Assembly (NCBI GenBank): GCA_025890175.1
Contig: JANPYM010000001.1
Span: 523,187 to 587,186, forward strand
Length of the DNA: 64,000 nucleotides
Origin: Ciborinia camelliae
Lineage: Eukaryota; Ascomycota; Leotiomycetes; Helotiales; Sclerotiniaceae
Direction: 5' to 3'
The notes under the pieces were generated by a model. It searched no databases, was not told the DNA's origin, and saw only the letters and a list, made by a program, of their open reading frames with translations. Both the position numbers and the translations under genes were made by a program. Positions 12,666-23,967 of the stretch are shown here, piece after piece (the first letter of the stretch is position 1; every line of letters begins with the position of its first letter).

Positions 12666-13111
12666 CGCTTTGTAGTTTTAGGGCTGGAAACGTAGATAGA
12701 GAAGGCTGGAACTGATGAAGCAAAAACTATTATGCCTGCTTCCCGCTATTTTATTAGACTTGTATGACAATAAAGATATGCAACAAACCAGAATGAGTAG
12801 AGTCTAAGTATCTAGTTCTCGCTGTTAAGTTCATGCTGATTATAGTGGCAGAGGTATCGCCTCATGAATCTTTCAGATGTAATCTTACCCTTCATTAAAA
12901 AGACTCAAGAAATATCCAGAAGAAATATTTTGTAAAAGCTTTTCCGTCATCACATACAGGGTATTATCAATGATTACACACGCACACAGGCGAAGTTGCC
13001 GAACCAGGACCTAGAACACCAAATTCGGATTTCCCCCCCCTTATATGAAGTCCAATTATCCATACCCCAACGCCTTTGCAATGAAGCCATCCATGCATCA
13101 TCAATGTTTGC
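12666..13111. other. Intergenic gap 3' of HIR1
   Basis: About 450 bases of AT-rich DNA. I looked on the minus strand for a signal-peptide exon that could feed the CBM1-like fragment and found none that joins cleanly. Confidence 0.5.
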
Positions 13112-16100
13112 TCACATATTTTCGTCATCAACCATATCGAGCACCCTCGCATATTGTACTGTTAGCCTTTGTGAATCCCGGAATTTTCCTGTTGGGCGTA
13201 TTAGCACATGGATTTACGGAAAGAGTACATACAGACGAAGGGAAGAGAGTAGGTTACCTAGTATTAATACAACTCCTTTCAAGAGCTCTTTCCGGTCCCA
13301 TCCACACAGCTGTTCATCTCCACTCATCCATCCCTCGCCCTTTTCAGCTCTGGAGATATCACTGTTTTCTTCCAAAATGCCACCCATAATGCTGCGTAAA
13401 AGCTCCTCAATTTTATTCTTAAGTCCCTCTGCTCCGAGACGTTTTGCGTACATAAATAAATAGAGGCGGAAGTCGTCCTTGGCTTGGAGTTGCAAGGCAG
13501 CAGCGACGCGATTTTCGAGATGAGCAATACTGACACCAGATTCAAACCCTTCGAACCCATCTTTGGAGAGTAAGGTTTTGATAAGTCGTTGAAGATGATA
13601 GGCTCTGCCTTTGAGTAGCACTTCGCCAGTAGTGTGTCTTTCAAGGTGAGGAATAACCCCCGCTGACAAATTTGAGCTATCAATCTCGCCGTCTTTACGA
13701 CTGTCGGGGCCAACGCCTGTAGATTGCAAGTTGCTAATTGAGGAGTCATTGGAGTTCCAGTATTGACTGCCAACGGCCCACCAAGACTCAGACAATCGCT
13801 GCCAAACAAACATTTTAGGTGAGTAAACAAAGCCATCACCGTTGCTCAGCGTAACAACAATATGTCCAGTCGAGTTGAGATGAGCTGAAGTTACACCTGG
13901 AGCAAATGTGGTATGTGTGCCTAATGAATGCATGGCAACTTCTAGAATTGGCGCCATGGAGACAGGTGGATGTGGTGAAGCAAGGGTTTTGAGGTTCCAT
14001 ACGTGGCACATTCCGACAGCTGTGATGCAAAGTAACCACCAACCTCTGCATTCAATAATGACTGGTTGGGATTCAGTCACGAGAGGATTGAGTATTCGTC
14101 GACCTGCAGGGGTCCATGTAAAAATGCTCCCATCTTCACAAGCAGCTGCCCAAAAGTTTCTATTGCCCGTAACTAATATGACAGCTCTTGGAAGAAAATC
14201 CTGCCACAACGTGATGCCCCGTTTTGTTGCACTAATTCGGGACGGATCCTTAATCTGAACAGGCACCAATACTGTTGGATTCCGAGCTTCAAGTATGACA
14301 TCCTCAGACAGTCTTGCACCCTCGTCAATTCCACCAGCCCCATTGCCGTTTGCTGATGGTAGATTGCCACGGTCGAGGGATCTAATGACATGGGTCCTAA
14401 TTTTTGGTACTGCTAAACGGACCTGACTAATCGACAGTGATGGGTTGACAACAGCTGGCCGAATGAACTCTGGGGTTGGAACAACGCCGTTGAGGGATGG
14501 TAATGGTACAGCATTCTCCAGCCCACTGACCCCATTGATTAGTATGGAGATAGGCCCAGCGCCTGGCGTCGCTCGCTTATTGGGATATTCATCGTCATCA
14601 TCGTCATCTTCGCCTTCCATCGCAATTGCCTTCCTCCTGTTACCCAAAAGCATAGCCGCGAGACCACCTCTTGGAAGTCCCTCGTAAGGTTTAGATAGAT
14701 CTAGTATTGATACGGGGGCTTCATTCTGAACGTTATTGGAACTCGATGCCATGAGCTGAGATTGAGGTAGAGATGACAATCCTGTACTTGATGCGGAGAC
14801 AAGTAACGGCGCAACACGCTTCTTGCCCTCTTTCGTAATAGTAACCCGTTGTTTCAAAGCATCCAGCCTTTCTGCATTAGGATCGGCTGAGGTTTGCGGT
14901 TGAGTCTCTGGTTGTTGTACAGACTTGCCATTCGTAGTCGGGGCTGCGTTGATAACACCAGTCATCGGGGTCGACGAAGGGTTTCCATTGCTGGCCAAAA
15001 CAGGACCAGAGCCTCCCATAAGAGCGCTCATTTTGCCTTCTGTCTTTTGACGTTCATCAGCCCTGCTAATCTCTTCTAAGTGGATTGATGCCACATCTTC
15101 AACAACACCAGCACCTTTGCGATTGCCGCCAAATTTGTTCAGGGCCTTCTCGTTTTCCGTCAACGGTGCAATATATCCTAGCTCGCCCTTGCGAAACTGT
15201 GCAGCAATTATAGTCCCATCCAAACTCGCCACGAAGAGAGAAAGTCCGTCCGGTGACCAAGCAAGATCAGAAATTGATTTACCAGCCAGTTGTTGGCAAA
15301 TGAGGAGGGGCCGAGAACTGCTAGTATTCCAGATGCTGAGGCTTTTATCTTGCCCAGCACACGCGATGACTGTGACCAGAGGCTGAGTACTATAACCATT
15401 TTGATCCGTAGTTTCAGGACTGAACTCAGTTTTGCTAAACAAACGTGGTGAGAATGTGCAAACCTCCACCGGACCCTCGTGCCCAATTAGATTAATTTCA
15501 CTATCCCAAGCCCCCCGATTAACGATTGCAACGGAGCTTACAGGCCCATTGACCGCGTTTGCTGCGGCTATGTGGTTTCCATCTGGGGACCAAGAGCATC
15601 GTCGAAAGTATGTTGTAAGAGGCGAAGAAGTAAACGGTGCTGCAATTGAGTGTTCAAAAGTAAAATTATTCATACACTCATAAGCAGTAGCGTTAGGCGG
15701 CGGCGAGGTAAACCGGAAGAGCTTGATTGTTCGATCATCACTAGCAGTTGCAAAGTATTTGTTGGCGGGGTCAAATGTAATTCCTTTGACATGACTTTGA
15801 TGAACCGAGAGAGTCTTGAGTTTCTCGAAAGTATGTCCCGACCATACAACAATCTTCGAATCCAACCCTACAGATACCATAATCGAAGAATCGTAAGACC
15901 AACCAAGATCCTGTACATCGCTATCGTGCCCAATGAGACGCTTAACAATTTTCCAATTCTCTACGGGTGGTGGTTCGTTTGTCCCTATTACTCGTCAGCA
16001 TATATTGTTGTCTGCCGCAGAATTGACAGCTCAAAGATACCGAAGGACGCAGAATGGGCTGCTGGTTGTGTATCCAGTTGATAAATACAAATAATCTTGT

Positions 16101-16551
16101 CGTCTGCTCCGGAAGCCAGCCATCGTCCATTTGGGGAGAATCGAACGGTATGTATAGTGCCGGAATGATAGCTCATATGGCATAATTGCGTTGGCCTTGC
16201 GGAAGGGTTTGGCTCGGCTGCCTCGAGAATTGCCTCTGTGGACCAGATTCTGACATGACCATCTGTTTTCAATATTCAGCAATGCTTCTAGCGACTTTAA
16301 TTCAAAATTTGGATCTTCCTTCTTACCTCCAGCAGCTGTCGCTAATCGTTTACCATCGGGCGATACATGAAGACTATAGACTTCATGGTCTTTCTGCTCT
16401 CCTAAATTTTGGAGCGCATTGAGCGCAAAAGTTAGCCAGACGCGACCTCAATAAAACGGTACGACCAGGCGAGACTTGATTAGATCAATTTGAAAATTGA
16501 ACAAATATTCGTACCACTATGAGAAAGCCAAGATGGCTTGATAAATTTCAT
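13112..16551 (-). CDS. HIR1: HIR1/HIRA histone H3-H4 chaperone subunit
   Basis: WD40 subunit of the HIR complex, which deposits H3-H4 independently of replication and represses histone genes with Asf1. Five exons: 16551-16515, 16401-16327, 16262-16041, 15984-13258, 13188-13112; the joined CDS encodes 1045 residues and all phases agree. The start MKFIKPSWLSHSG is the canonical HIRA N-terminus, and the second joint restores ATAAGDGHVRIWSTEA. WD40 repeats fill about the first 360 residues. The Asf1-binding B-domain motif is visible near residue 490 (KQRVTITKEGKKRVAP). An acidic run EGEDDDDDDEYP follows, then the Hira C-terminal domain. The last intron must be removed to reach the conserved end with LCGW and QRLTVQYARVLDM; the longer open frame ends in non-conserved residues. 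Confidence 0.96.
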
Positions 16552-17371
16552 GGTTTTCACCTATGTCGTTGTCGAGGGCAGAATTTCATTTTGATGTTCC
16601 CACTTCAACATCAATACAATTTACATAGAGCTAGGAACGCGTCTACGGGTGCACTTTACTAGTGGCCTTTTCATCCTAGAAACGGTAATGCCAATGAGAC
16701 CCATTTTTCTATACATAGATCCCGATATAGGAATAACTTTTATCCGAATATCTGTAATTACCTTACCTAAGCATTTTAGATTTATTTATTTGCACCTGGG
16801 CAATCTAGGTAGTAGGTATTCACTGATCAGTCAATCTTGAAGACCATTTACCTATTTTCTTCAAAATTGTAAGAACTTTCCTCCATGCTGCTGGGACCTC
16901 GAAGGAGCCAGGGAAAAGAATCTTTCTTGCAAATGAACTCTGCAAATAGCCGGTGAGAGGCATATACAATTTCTTTTCCGCCTAGTTTAATACCAGCTTC
17001 AGCTCTATCGAAGTTTTCGTCTACATCAATATACATATATCACTTTTAAGTTTCGATCATCCTAGACTACGACGTGTGGTGAAGATCCATGCTCTGTAAG
17101 CATCAGAGAACAAATGGTATCCGACCGACGATGAACACTGGATCTTGATGTAAAGCTTTGATCTACACATTCTGAAGCTGGTGTGTATAAGTGGGGGATC
17201 AGGGACGATACAATCAAGAGAGAAGCGAGGAACTTGCGATGAAGCCTTAATCTTTTAGAAACGTATGTTATTATTGCCGTTGGTGATTTGCTATAACCAA
17301 ACATCTATCAAAACACACACAAACAGACCTTTTTCGACTTGGCTAAATACAAAAACAAGATACATTGCAAG
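16552..17371. other. Intergenic, HIR1 promoter side and GT4 3' side
   Basis: About 820 bases between two minus-strand genes. A minus-strand frame at 16848-17036 (GIKLGGKEIVYASHRLFAEF) looks mildly protein-like but is isolated, with no splice partner that I could find. No other feature seen. Confidence 0.45.
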
Positions 17372-18721
17372 TTACATGGAATATCGCCGACCCCTGATCT
17401 TCAATGGTCGAGTGGACTTATTATAAGCAGGACCGTTTGCATTTGCTAAAACTTTGAGGGCATGCTGGGAAAACTCAGACCATGCAGTCAGCAAGTCATA
17501 GACGAATCTCTCCTCTGAGATCAATTTGTTGATGAAATGTTGCAGCTCTAGTCCAGAATTTCCCAAAGTCTGCCGAAGAAAACCTTCCAATATTTGCGAA
17601 AGTCCGAATACAGTAGGATCGAAGCGATAGCTTGAGGGAAAATAACGAGAGGCCTCAACAAGGTCGCAGTCAGGCATCAATGTGGTCACGCCGCTCAGGG
17701 CTGCCTCGAGTGGGGTGATCCCAAGAGTCTCATATCGTGATGTACAAACGAATATTCCATGTGTTCGTACATAATCGAAGAGCGAATACATATCGTCTTT
17801 CGGGATTTTCGAAGTGATCTTGACATGAGCGCTGTGCTTTCGTGGGACTCGAGAAAATAATTTCGCAAATGCAATATCCGAAGTGCCTTCACCACCCACT
17901 ATCAATAGCCGCACAAATCTACCGCGATCGAGGAGTGAAACCGCCGAGTCTACCAATAATTCTATATTTTTGAAATAGTCTAAGCGAGCAACTGCTGTGA
18001 AGATGAGAATCCTTTCGCTAGATGAAAAGGATGTTAGTGCCTCGATATTGGTCGTTTTGTGATGGCTGTAGATGCGCATCGAGTGAATTGGTGGATTAAG
18101 AGCTCGAATACGGGCTGGATCAATGCCTCGCTCCACAAGATATTCCCCCTGTTTATTGGAATGCTGTAAAACGTAGGCACGATCATAAGCTTTTAGCTGT
18201 CGCAACCCCTCCTCCTGTGTCGCTGCTAGATGAGAAGCCTTATCCTCAGACCCATATGCTATAGCAGCTAGGTCTCTCGTGAAGTGACGCGTGAAGTCAC
18301 CGTGAAAAGGGCCGTGGTGGGTGACACAATAAGGTAATCGCTTTGGATGATATTTGAGGAGTGTGTCGGTTTGGTAGTATAGCATTGGTGGTAGACTTTC
18401 TGAAAACGTCGCTACTAGTAGAGCTGTGGCAGCGTACAAGGCATAACGAACCTGCACGGTGTTCATGTCGAAGTTGAAAGATAACTTGACGCATGGTGTT
18501 GAGTCTCTTGTCACAAGCTGTACAATGGGCGCTACTAAGTGATCCTGACGATTATAAAGAATCACCCCGCCAAACAGCCCCGCGTCTTCTAGCACTCGAG
18601 CCACTTGTAAAGCAAACGCAGTCGCCCCAACTTTCGCAGGGGAATTGGTAGAACTCGGATAATAACGATCATTCATGACGAGGATGGCTGGAAGCATTTT
18701 GTCGGCGGAGAGGATTTTCAT
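17372..18721 (-). CDS. GT4-type glycosyltransferase (group 1), intronless
   Basis: A 449-residue protein of the GT-B fold, glycosyltransferase family 4 type, which uses nucleotide-sugar donors; donor and acceptor cannot be told from sequence. The C-terminal donor-binding half carries the EX7E motif in SRYETLGITPLEAALSG (the two glutamates are eight positions apart), with a preceding Rossmann segment FVRLLIVGGEGTSDIAFAKLF. The N-terminal half contains THHGPFHGDF. There is no signal peptide or membrane segment, so a cytosolic enzyme is likely. The frame is open further upstream, but only from TTG; the first ATG is at 18721 (MKILSADKM), which I chose. The gene has no intron, unlike most neighbours. 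It is not one of the standard fungal ALG enzymes as far as I can see. Confidence 0.82.
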   Translation of the reverse strand: MKILSADKMLPAILVMNDRYYPSSTNSPAKVGATAFALQVARVLEDAGLFGGVILYNRQDHLVAPIVQLVTRDSTPCVKLSFNFDMNTVQVRYALYAATALLVATFSESLPPMLYYQTDTLLKYHPKRLPYCVTHHGPFHGDFTRHFTRDLAAIAYGSEDKASHLAATQEEGLRQLKAYDRAYVLQHSNKQGEYLVERGIDPARIRALNPPIHSMRIYSHHKTTNIEALTSFSSSERILIFTAVARLDYFKNIELLVDSAVSLLDRGRFVRLLIVGGEGTSDIAFAKLFSRVPRKHSAHVKITSKIPKDDMYSLFDYVRTHGIFVCTSRYETLGITPLEAALSGVTTLMPDCDLVEASRYFPSSYRFDPTVFGLSQILEGFLRQTLGNSGLELQHFINKLISEERFVYDLLTAWSEFSQHALKVLANANGPAYNKSTRPLKIRGRRYSM

Positions 18722-20587
18722 TCTGGATGTCGATAGAATTTGGGGGCCAAAGGAGGTAGCTTTCAATTATTTTTGAAGAGTACAAAATCTGTGGAATGGT
18801 GAAGGGCCAGTCTGAGACACGGAGAATGTAACTCAATTTATATGATAAAGGAAGATAGAGGCAATAGTGAAAAGCCATGGACCCCAATCTATTCTAGATT
18901 GGAAAGGTGCGGAAGACGAGGGTGGAGGGGCGTTCAGAATCCTCGCGTCACCAAGAGATGCATGTTATCTATCTCGATTTCAAGACCCGTTTCAATAAAG
19001 CATTGAGCTACTTACTCTCGTGCTAGAATCAGCTAAACACACATGGCGGGGCGGGGAATTTCAAAGTACTTTGCCGGGCCTGTACTTCTGGTAATAACAA
19101 GTTAGGCGCACGATCAAAAGCAGAAGTCATGACATAAGGGCTCAAAGTAAAGATTGGCTAGCATCTGCAAAACTGGTTGCTTTCAGTCAATTCTATTTTC
19201 AAACATCTATTCATAAATCTAATACCGTACTACGGTCTCAATGGGTCGAGTGAGAGGGCGAGCGGTGGTGGGAATAGGTGCCATGCAGAAACAATCGAGA
19301 GCCTTCCATATCGAAACTTGGTTTCTTGTTTTCTGAACATTTTGGCTCGAAGGAGTATGACCAGTGGCCATTAAATAAAAAAAACTCGCATGGTGTAACT
19401 TCCCACATAACAAACGGACGGAAACCAAGTGGGCGGGGCTTCATATCCTTCCACACGTGCCATACGCCAGACACAGACACCCATGTGTAGTTTGATATAA
19501 AGGTTCACTTATGTCGTACGACATACGATATGTACGAGGCATCTGGGGAGAAGAGGTTCACTCTTTTGATGGAGCACGACGTCACTCTCCCGATCCATCT
19601 CCCATAACGATGTTACTCAAGCATGCAGACAGCCTATACGTACAGTGAACTGTGAATCCAAAACCAATCTGATTACGAGGAGAATTTATAGAGATGGTAA
19701 GAGAGCTTAGCTCTCATTGGGATGCTAAATAATAAATGGGCCCCTCCGTATTCAAGTACTGTCGACCAATTTAAGTTGGGCTGATGGCCATGTAATAGCA
19801 CATGCATGTGGAAAGGAGAGTAAGGGGATGAAGGATTGATTCCGACCCTAGCTCAACAGACCACATCGGATTCTGGTTATTCGCCGTCTTCATGTAAAGT
19901 CAAACGCCACAGAAAGACGAATTGTTTTGTGGTTGTCTCGATCCCAATGTAGGTAGGTAACCTTAACATCAAATCTAACGAGATTCTTTTAGTGTTGGGT
20001 AACACGTGACAGACATTTCTCAAGGTTGCATCTTATTAACTTCGCTCTTCTTTACTAAGGCTTTCGGCCACGGTTCTGCCTCACTCCTCCTTCTTAAAAA
20101 CTTATGTTTGTAGCACAGCTTGATAGTAAATTTTCAGGATGACAAGATACAACGTTCGGATAGTGGGGGCCGATATCATATTCTGGCGTTGCTAGGGCTC
20201 TCCTCAGTGGAACAGCGATTGTGACGATGTTCAACGGCCGATCCGTTACTCCCGTTTACTCTGGAGTAACCCGCAGAGATCCTGCAAAGATACATGCAAC
20301 ATGATAGAAATGCAGTTTCTGGTCTCAGCTTTATATACTACTGTGCTCTCGTCTGATTGAGGTGTGCAAATACGATGTCTACTCACCTGCTGACGGACTA
20401 TCCCCCGGTATCCACTTACCACGCATCCCTGCTGAACGTGCAAGGCAGGTACGAGGGGAGATGATTGCTAAGTTTTATCTTGATATAGTAGGATCATGGG
20501 GACATAGTGATGTTCTCTTTCCTCATCTTAAACTTTCCCCAGAACACCAACCTTTTCGTCATCGTGTTAAAGTATTGATTTTGAACG
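18722..20587. other. Head-to-head intergenic region between GT4 and UNC93-like genes
   Basis: About 1.9 kb forming the shared upstream region of two divergent genes. Only short frames occur and none matches a family I know. No tRNA-like fold was noticed. Confidence 0.5.
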
Positions 20588-22250
20588 ATGAGTCTCACGC
20601 AATCTCAAAACACAAGTAGACCTAGCAATGAGCATAGTACTACTTCGACGTACCTCGAAATACCCTGCCTATCAAGTGAAATTCCTCCGATATATCGTTC
20701 TTTCAAATTTGGTTCTTTACAATTTCCTCCCATTGCTTCACCCTCCATTCAGCTCTTGGTAGTTGCGGTAACTTGTCTCCTATGTCCTGGTATGTTCAAT
20801 GCCCTTAACGGGCTTGGTGGGGCTGGATTGGTAGCCTCTGGTCCGGTGAATGACTCGAACATTGCTCTTTATGCTTGTTTTGCAATTGTGGGTTTCTTCG
20901 CGGGGTTTATTGTCAACATAGTTGGACTGAAGTCATCACTATTCATCGGTGGCATATCATATGTGGTTTACGCTGGTAGTTTTCTTGCCTACAAACATAT
21001 CGAAAATCGAGGGTTCTTGATCTTTGGGGGGGCGTTCTTGGGAGCATGTGCAGGCCCCTTTTGGGCGGCGCAAGGGGCCATGCTAATATCTTATCCTTCT
21101 GAGGAGCAGAAGGGGCGTTCTACCTCTTGGTTCTGGGCTATATATAATAGCGGCGCTGCAATAGGAAGCCTTGTAAGTAAACTCATTCCCCAATTCAATC
21201 CTACCAACCTGACAGTCTTGTCTAAAGGTCACTCTTTGTCAAGAACTACAAATGAACACCAGCAACGTTGCTTCTGACAATACATACATCACCATCGTCG
21301 CTCTAATGTTTTCTGGAACGGCATTGTCTCTTTGTCTATGTCAACCCAAAAATGTTAAAAGGGATGATGGTTCTCAAGTTCAAATTGCAGTAACGGTAGA
21401 AAAGGACTGGCGAGAAGAAGCTATGCATTTTTGCAAACTGATTCGCAAAGACTATTTTATCGTTCTACTCTTCCCCATGTTCCTTACGTCAAATTGGTGC
21501 TATCCATATCAATTTAACACCTTCAATCTGAGAACATTCAACATTCGCACCAGAGCTTTGAACAACTTCCTTTATTGGATATCAGAGGTTCTGGGTGCGT
21601 TAGTCGTGGGACACACCTTGGATAATGACCGTCTGAGCCGATCTAGTCGATCAAAGGGACTAGTCGCCGGACTTGCACTTTTAATTTTCGGGGTTTGGAC
21701 AGGCGGTTTTATGTGGCAAAAAGGGCATTATTATCAAACAGATATTGTCGCCGAGGGCCAGAAATTGGATTTTAATGGTGCAGATTACCTTGGGTCAATG
21801 TTCTTATATATGGCCTATGGAATTTTTAATGCAATATGGCAGAATTGTGTATATTGGTAAGCCACGAGTCGGGTGTACAACAATGAGAGTTGACTGACAT
21901 GTTTTAGGATATTGGGAAAATTTACGAGTGATACTCGAACAGCATCAATCTACATCGGCTTCTATAAAGGCATCCAGTCTGCGGGTGGTGCTATCAGTTA
22001 CCGCATAAACAACTCAAATCTTTCTGCGATGAATGAATTTTTGATCTGCTGGATTCTTCTCGCTGTTTCATTGGTGGTCGCGGCGCCAGTTATCATTCAC
22101 AAGATACGAGACGAGGTAGAAGGGGAAGAAACGACTACAGAAGCGGGGCCCGCAGAAATTTCTCAAGAGAAAGCAAGCGTTGTAGAAAGTTCAAAGAAAG
22201 GAGCCGAGGAGGAGCTTCCTGTAGAGGGGCTGGAAAGATCACCAGCATGA
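20588..22250 (+). CDS. UNC93-like major facilitator membrane protein
   Basis: Multi-pass membrane protein of the UNC93-like branch of the major facilitator superfamily; the substrate is unknown and fungal members are poorly characterised. Three exons: 20588-21172, 21228-21856, 21908-22250, giving 518 residues. The first joint reads NSGAAIGSL-VTLCQELQMN (acceptor CTAAAG, phase 0). The second rebuilds a tryptophan codon in NCVYWILGKFTSDT. Family features are the FNALNGLGGAG motif after the first helix, GAFLGACAGPFWAAQGAM, and GRSTSWFWAIYNSGA. About ten to twelve hydrophobic helices are visible. The C-terminus is charged and cytosolic in appearance. It lies 1.7 kb upstream of MPH1 on the same strand, with no functional link apparent. 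Confidence 0.9.
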
Positions 22251-23967
22251 TCATTCATTTATATGTATATCGGGCGATCTGGCCGTGTAGAAATTGGTGA
22301 TTTGGGATTTAGCCAGCGATGTGAAAGTAACTCCAGATTTAATAGATAATCTTGTCAAAATGCACATGTCAAGACCACACCTGTCAAAAATGCAGTCAAC
22401 GTAACATGGCACTACCTAGCTTCATGTCTTCTGTGCCAGCCTTCTCACGATTTTCTGCCACACCTTGTGTCACCTGTAACGCCACCTCGGTCGCCCCCAA
22501 CCGTGAAACATATCCTATGAAAATATCAAAGCCGACTTTCGAATGCATGGTCGGGAACCCGCGACTCGCAATGACGACCTGGAACGTGTGTATGACGGGC
22601 CGCACCACTGGACGATGCAGAAATCCGACGGTCTCAATATGCTCTTTCTTAGCCGACCGCGAGGGAAGCAGTCAGATGTAAGATTCAACGGGAACAATGG
22701 TCATGCACCAGAAGCTTAATTTCATGTGGGAGTGTAGACAAGTAAATGTGTGCGACCAAGCATAAAGATTTAGATAAGGATAATCCACGACTGAAAAGAT
22801 ATCCAAGTTGATGCAGAGAGCCTCAATGCATATAGATAGTATATGCCGTGTATGGCGACCATTCCAAAATTCCATTTCAGGCTTCTGGTGCTTGGTATCA
22901 CCAAGATGGATGACCGTGTGCCGCCCAACACAGTTACATTATTTTACAAAGTGCTGACATCCAAAATGGGATATTGGCGCAGCATCGGATATACTTTCGC
23001 GGCTCCCAATGTATTGAATATTCGACCGGGAGCTACATACTTACTTGCCTTGGCTCGGGGAATTGTCGTCACGGCTTAGGGACGGAGATTTGCATTTTAG
23101 GATAAGAAAATATACTTGGATCTATCGCAAGTGAGAACATACTTGGTTCCAAATGACGATGTGATGACGAACAAATTGTATTTGGCCATTGCTGCCTTTC
23201 GGTCTGGGCAAAAGGAATAACCCAATCAGCTGGATATATACTCTCCCATCGGTAGAATGCAACGACTGAAAAGTCCGATGGAAAATCGGGAGGGAGGAAG
23301 CGGGCTTCTTCAGGATATTTTGTATTGTTCCTGTTCATCGGCACATTTTCGTCTGAAATAGTTGAGAAAGATTCATGAAATGTCACATGACTGCTGGAGT
23401 GGTAGAGCAGAAATTTAACCATCAAAACTCCTGGTTAGACGATAGCAGTGTCACAAAAAATTGAGATTCGAGAGTGTTTGAGGCTGTATGTCTCCATCGC
23501 GGTATTAGGCACATGTACACTGAAGATCACTCACTTCAGCAACTGCCTATCGTTATTGAACGTTAGATTCTAACATGGACATTGAAATAATGCCCGCGAG
23601 GAATTTCGATACTTATTATCTGCCGCTTATTTTGATCTTGGGAATTCGTGAACCACATAATGTTTGTAAACTTGAATTGCGCTCATTATAGGTACCTAGG
23701 TACAATAAAAAACGGCATTGGCTGCTCTGCTCCGTCCTTCATCGAACGATATGAGGCCCGGTTGGTACAGTCTAATAAAGGTTTACTCAACGAAATCGGC
23801 TCCCCAGGTGTTCCCTTAGATGGGTATCTTTATGATCTGCGTCTTGACAATCTACCAAATAATGAAGTTGTGGAAGGTTATATTATCACGTGATAGCGCG
23901 ATTTTGATTTCCACAATCAGCAATGACGATAAGCAACGCGATCTAGCCATATACGCGACAGCCTCGG
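22251..23967. other. Intergenic gap before MPH1, with a GC-richer open frame
   Basis: 1.7 kb without a recognised gene. On the minus strand 22671-22396 stays open for 92 codons, is GC-richer than its surroundings and reads like protein (VGFDIFIGYVSRLGATEVAL), but I know no family for it. Another minus-strand frame, 23422-23069 (117 codons from ATG), also lacks a match. A perfect palindrome GTACCTAGGTAC sits at 23692-23703. Confidence 0.45.
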
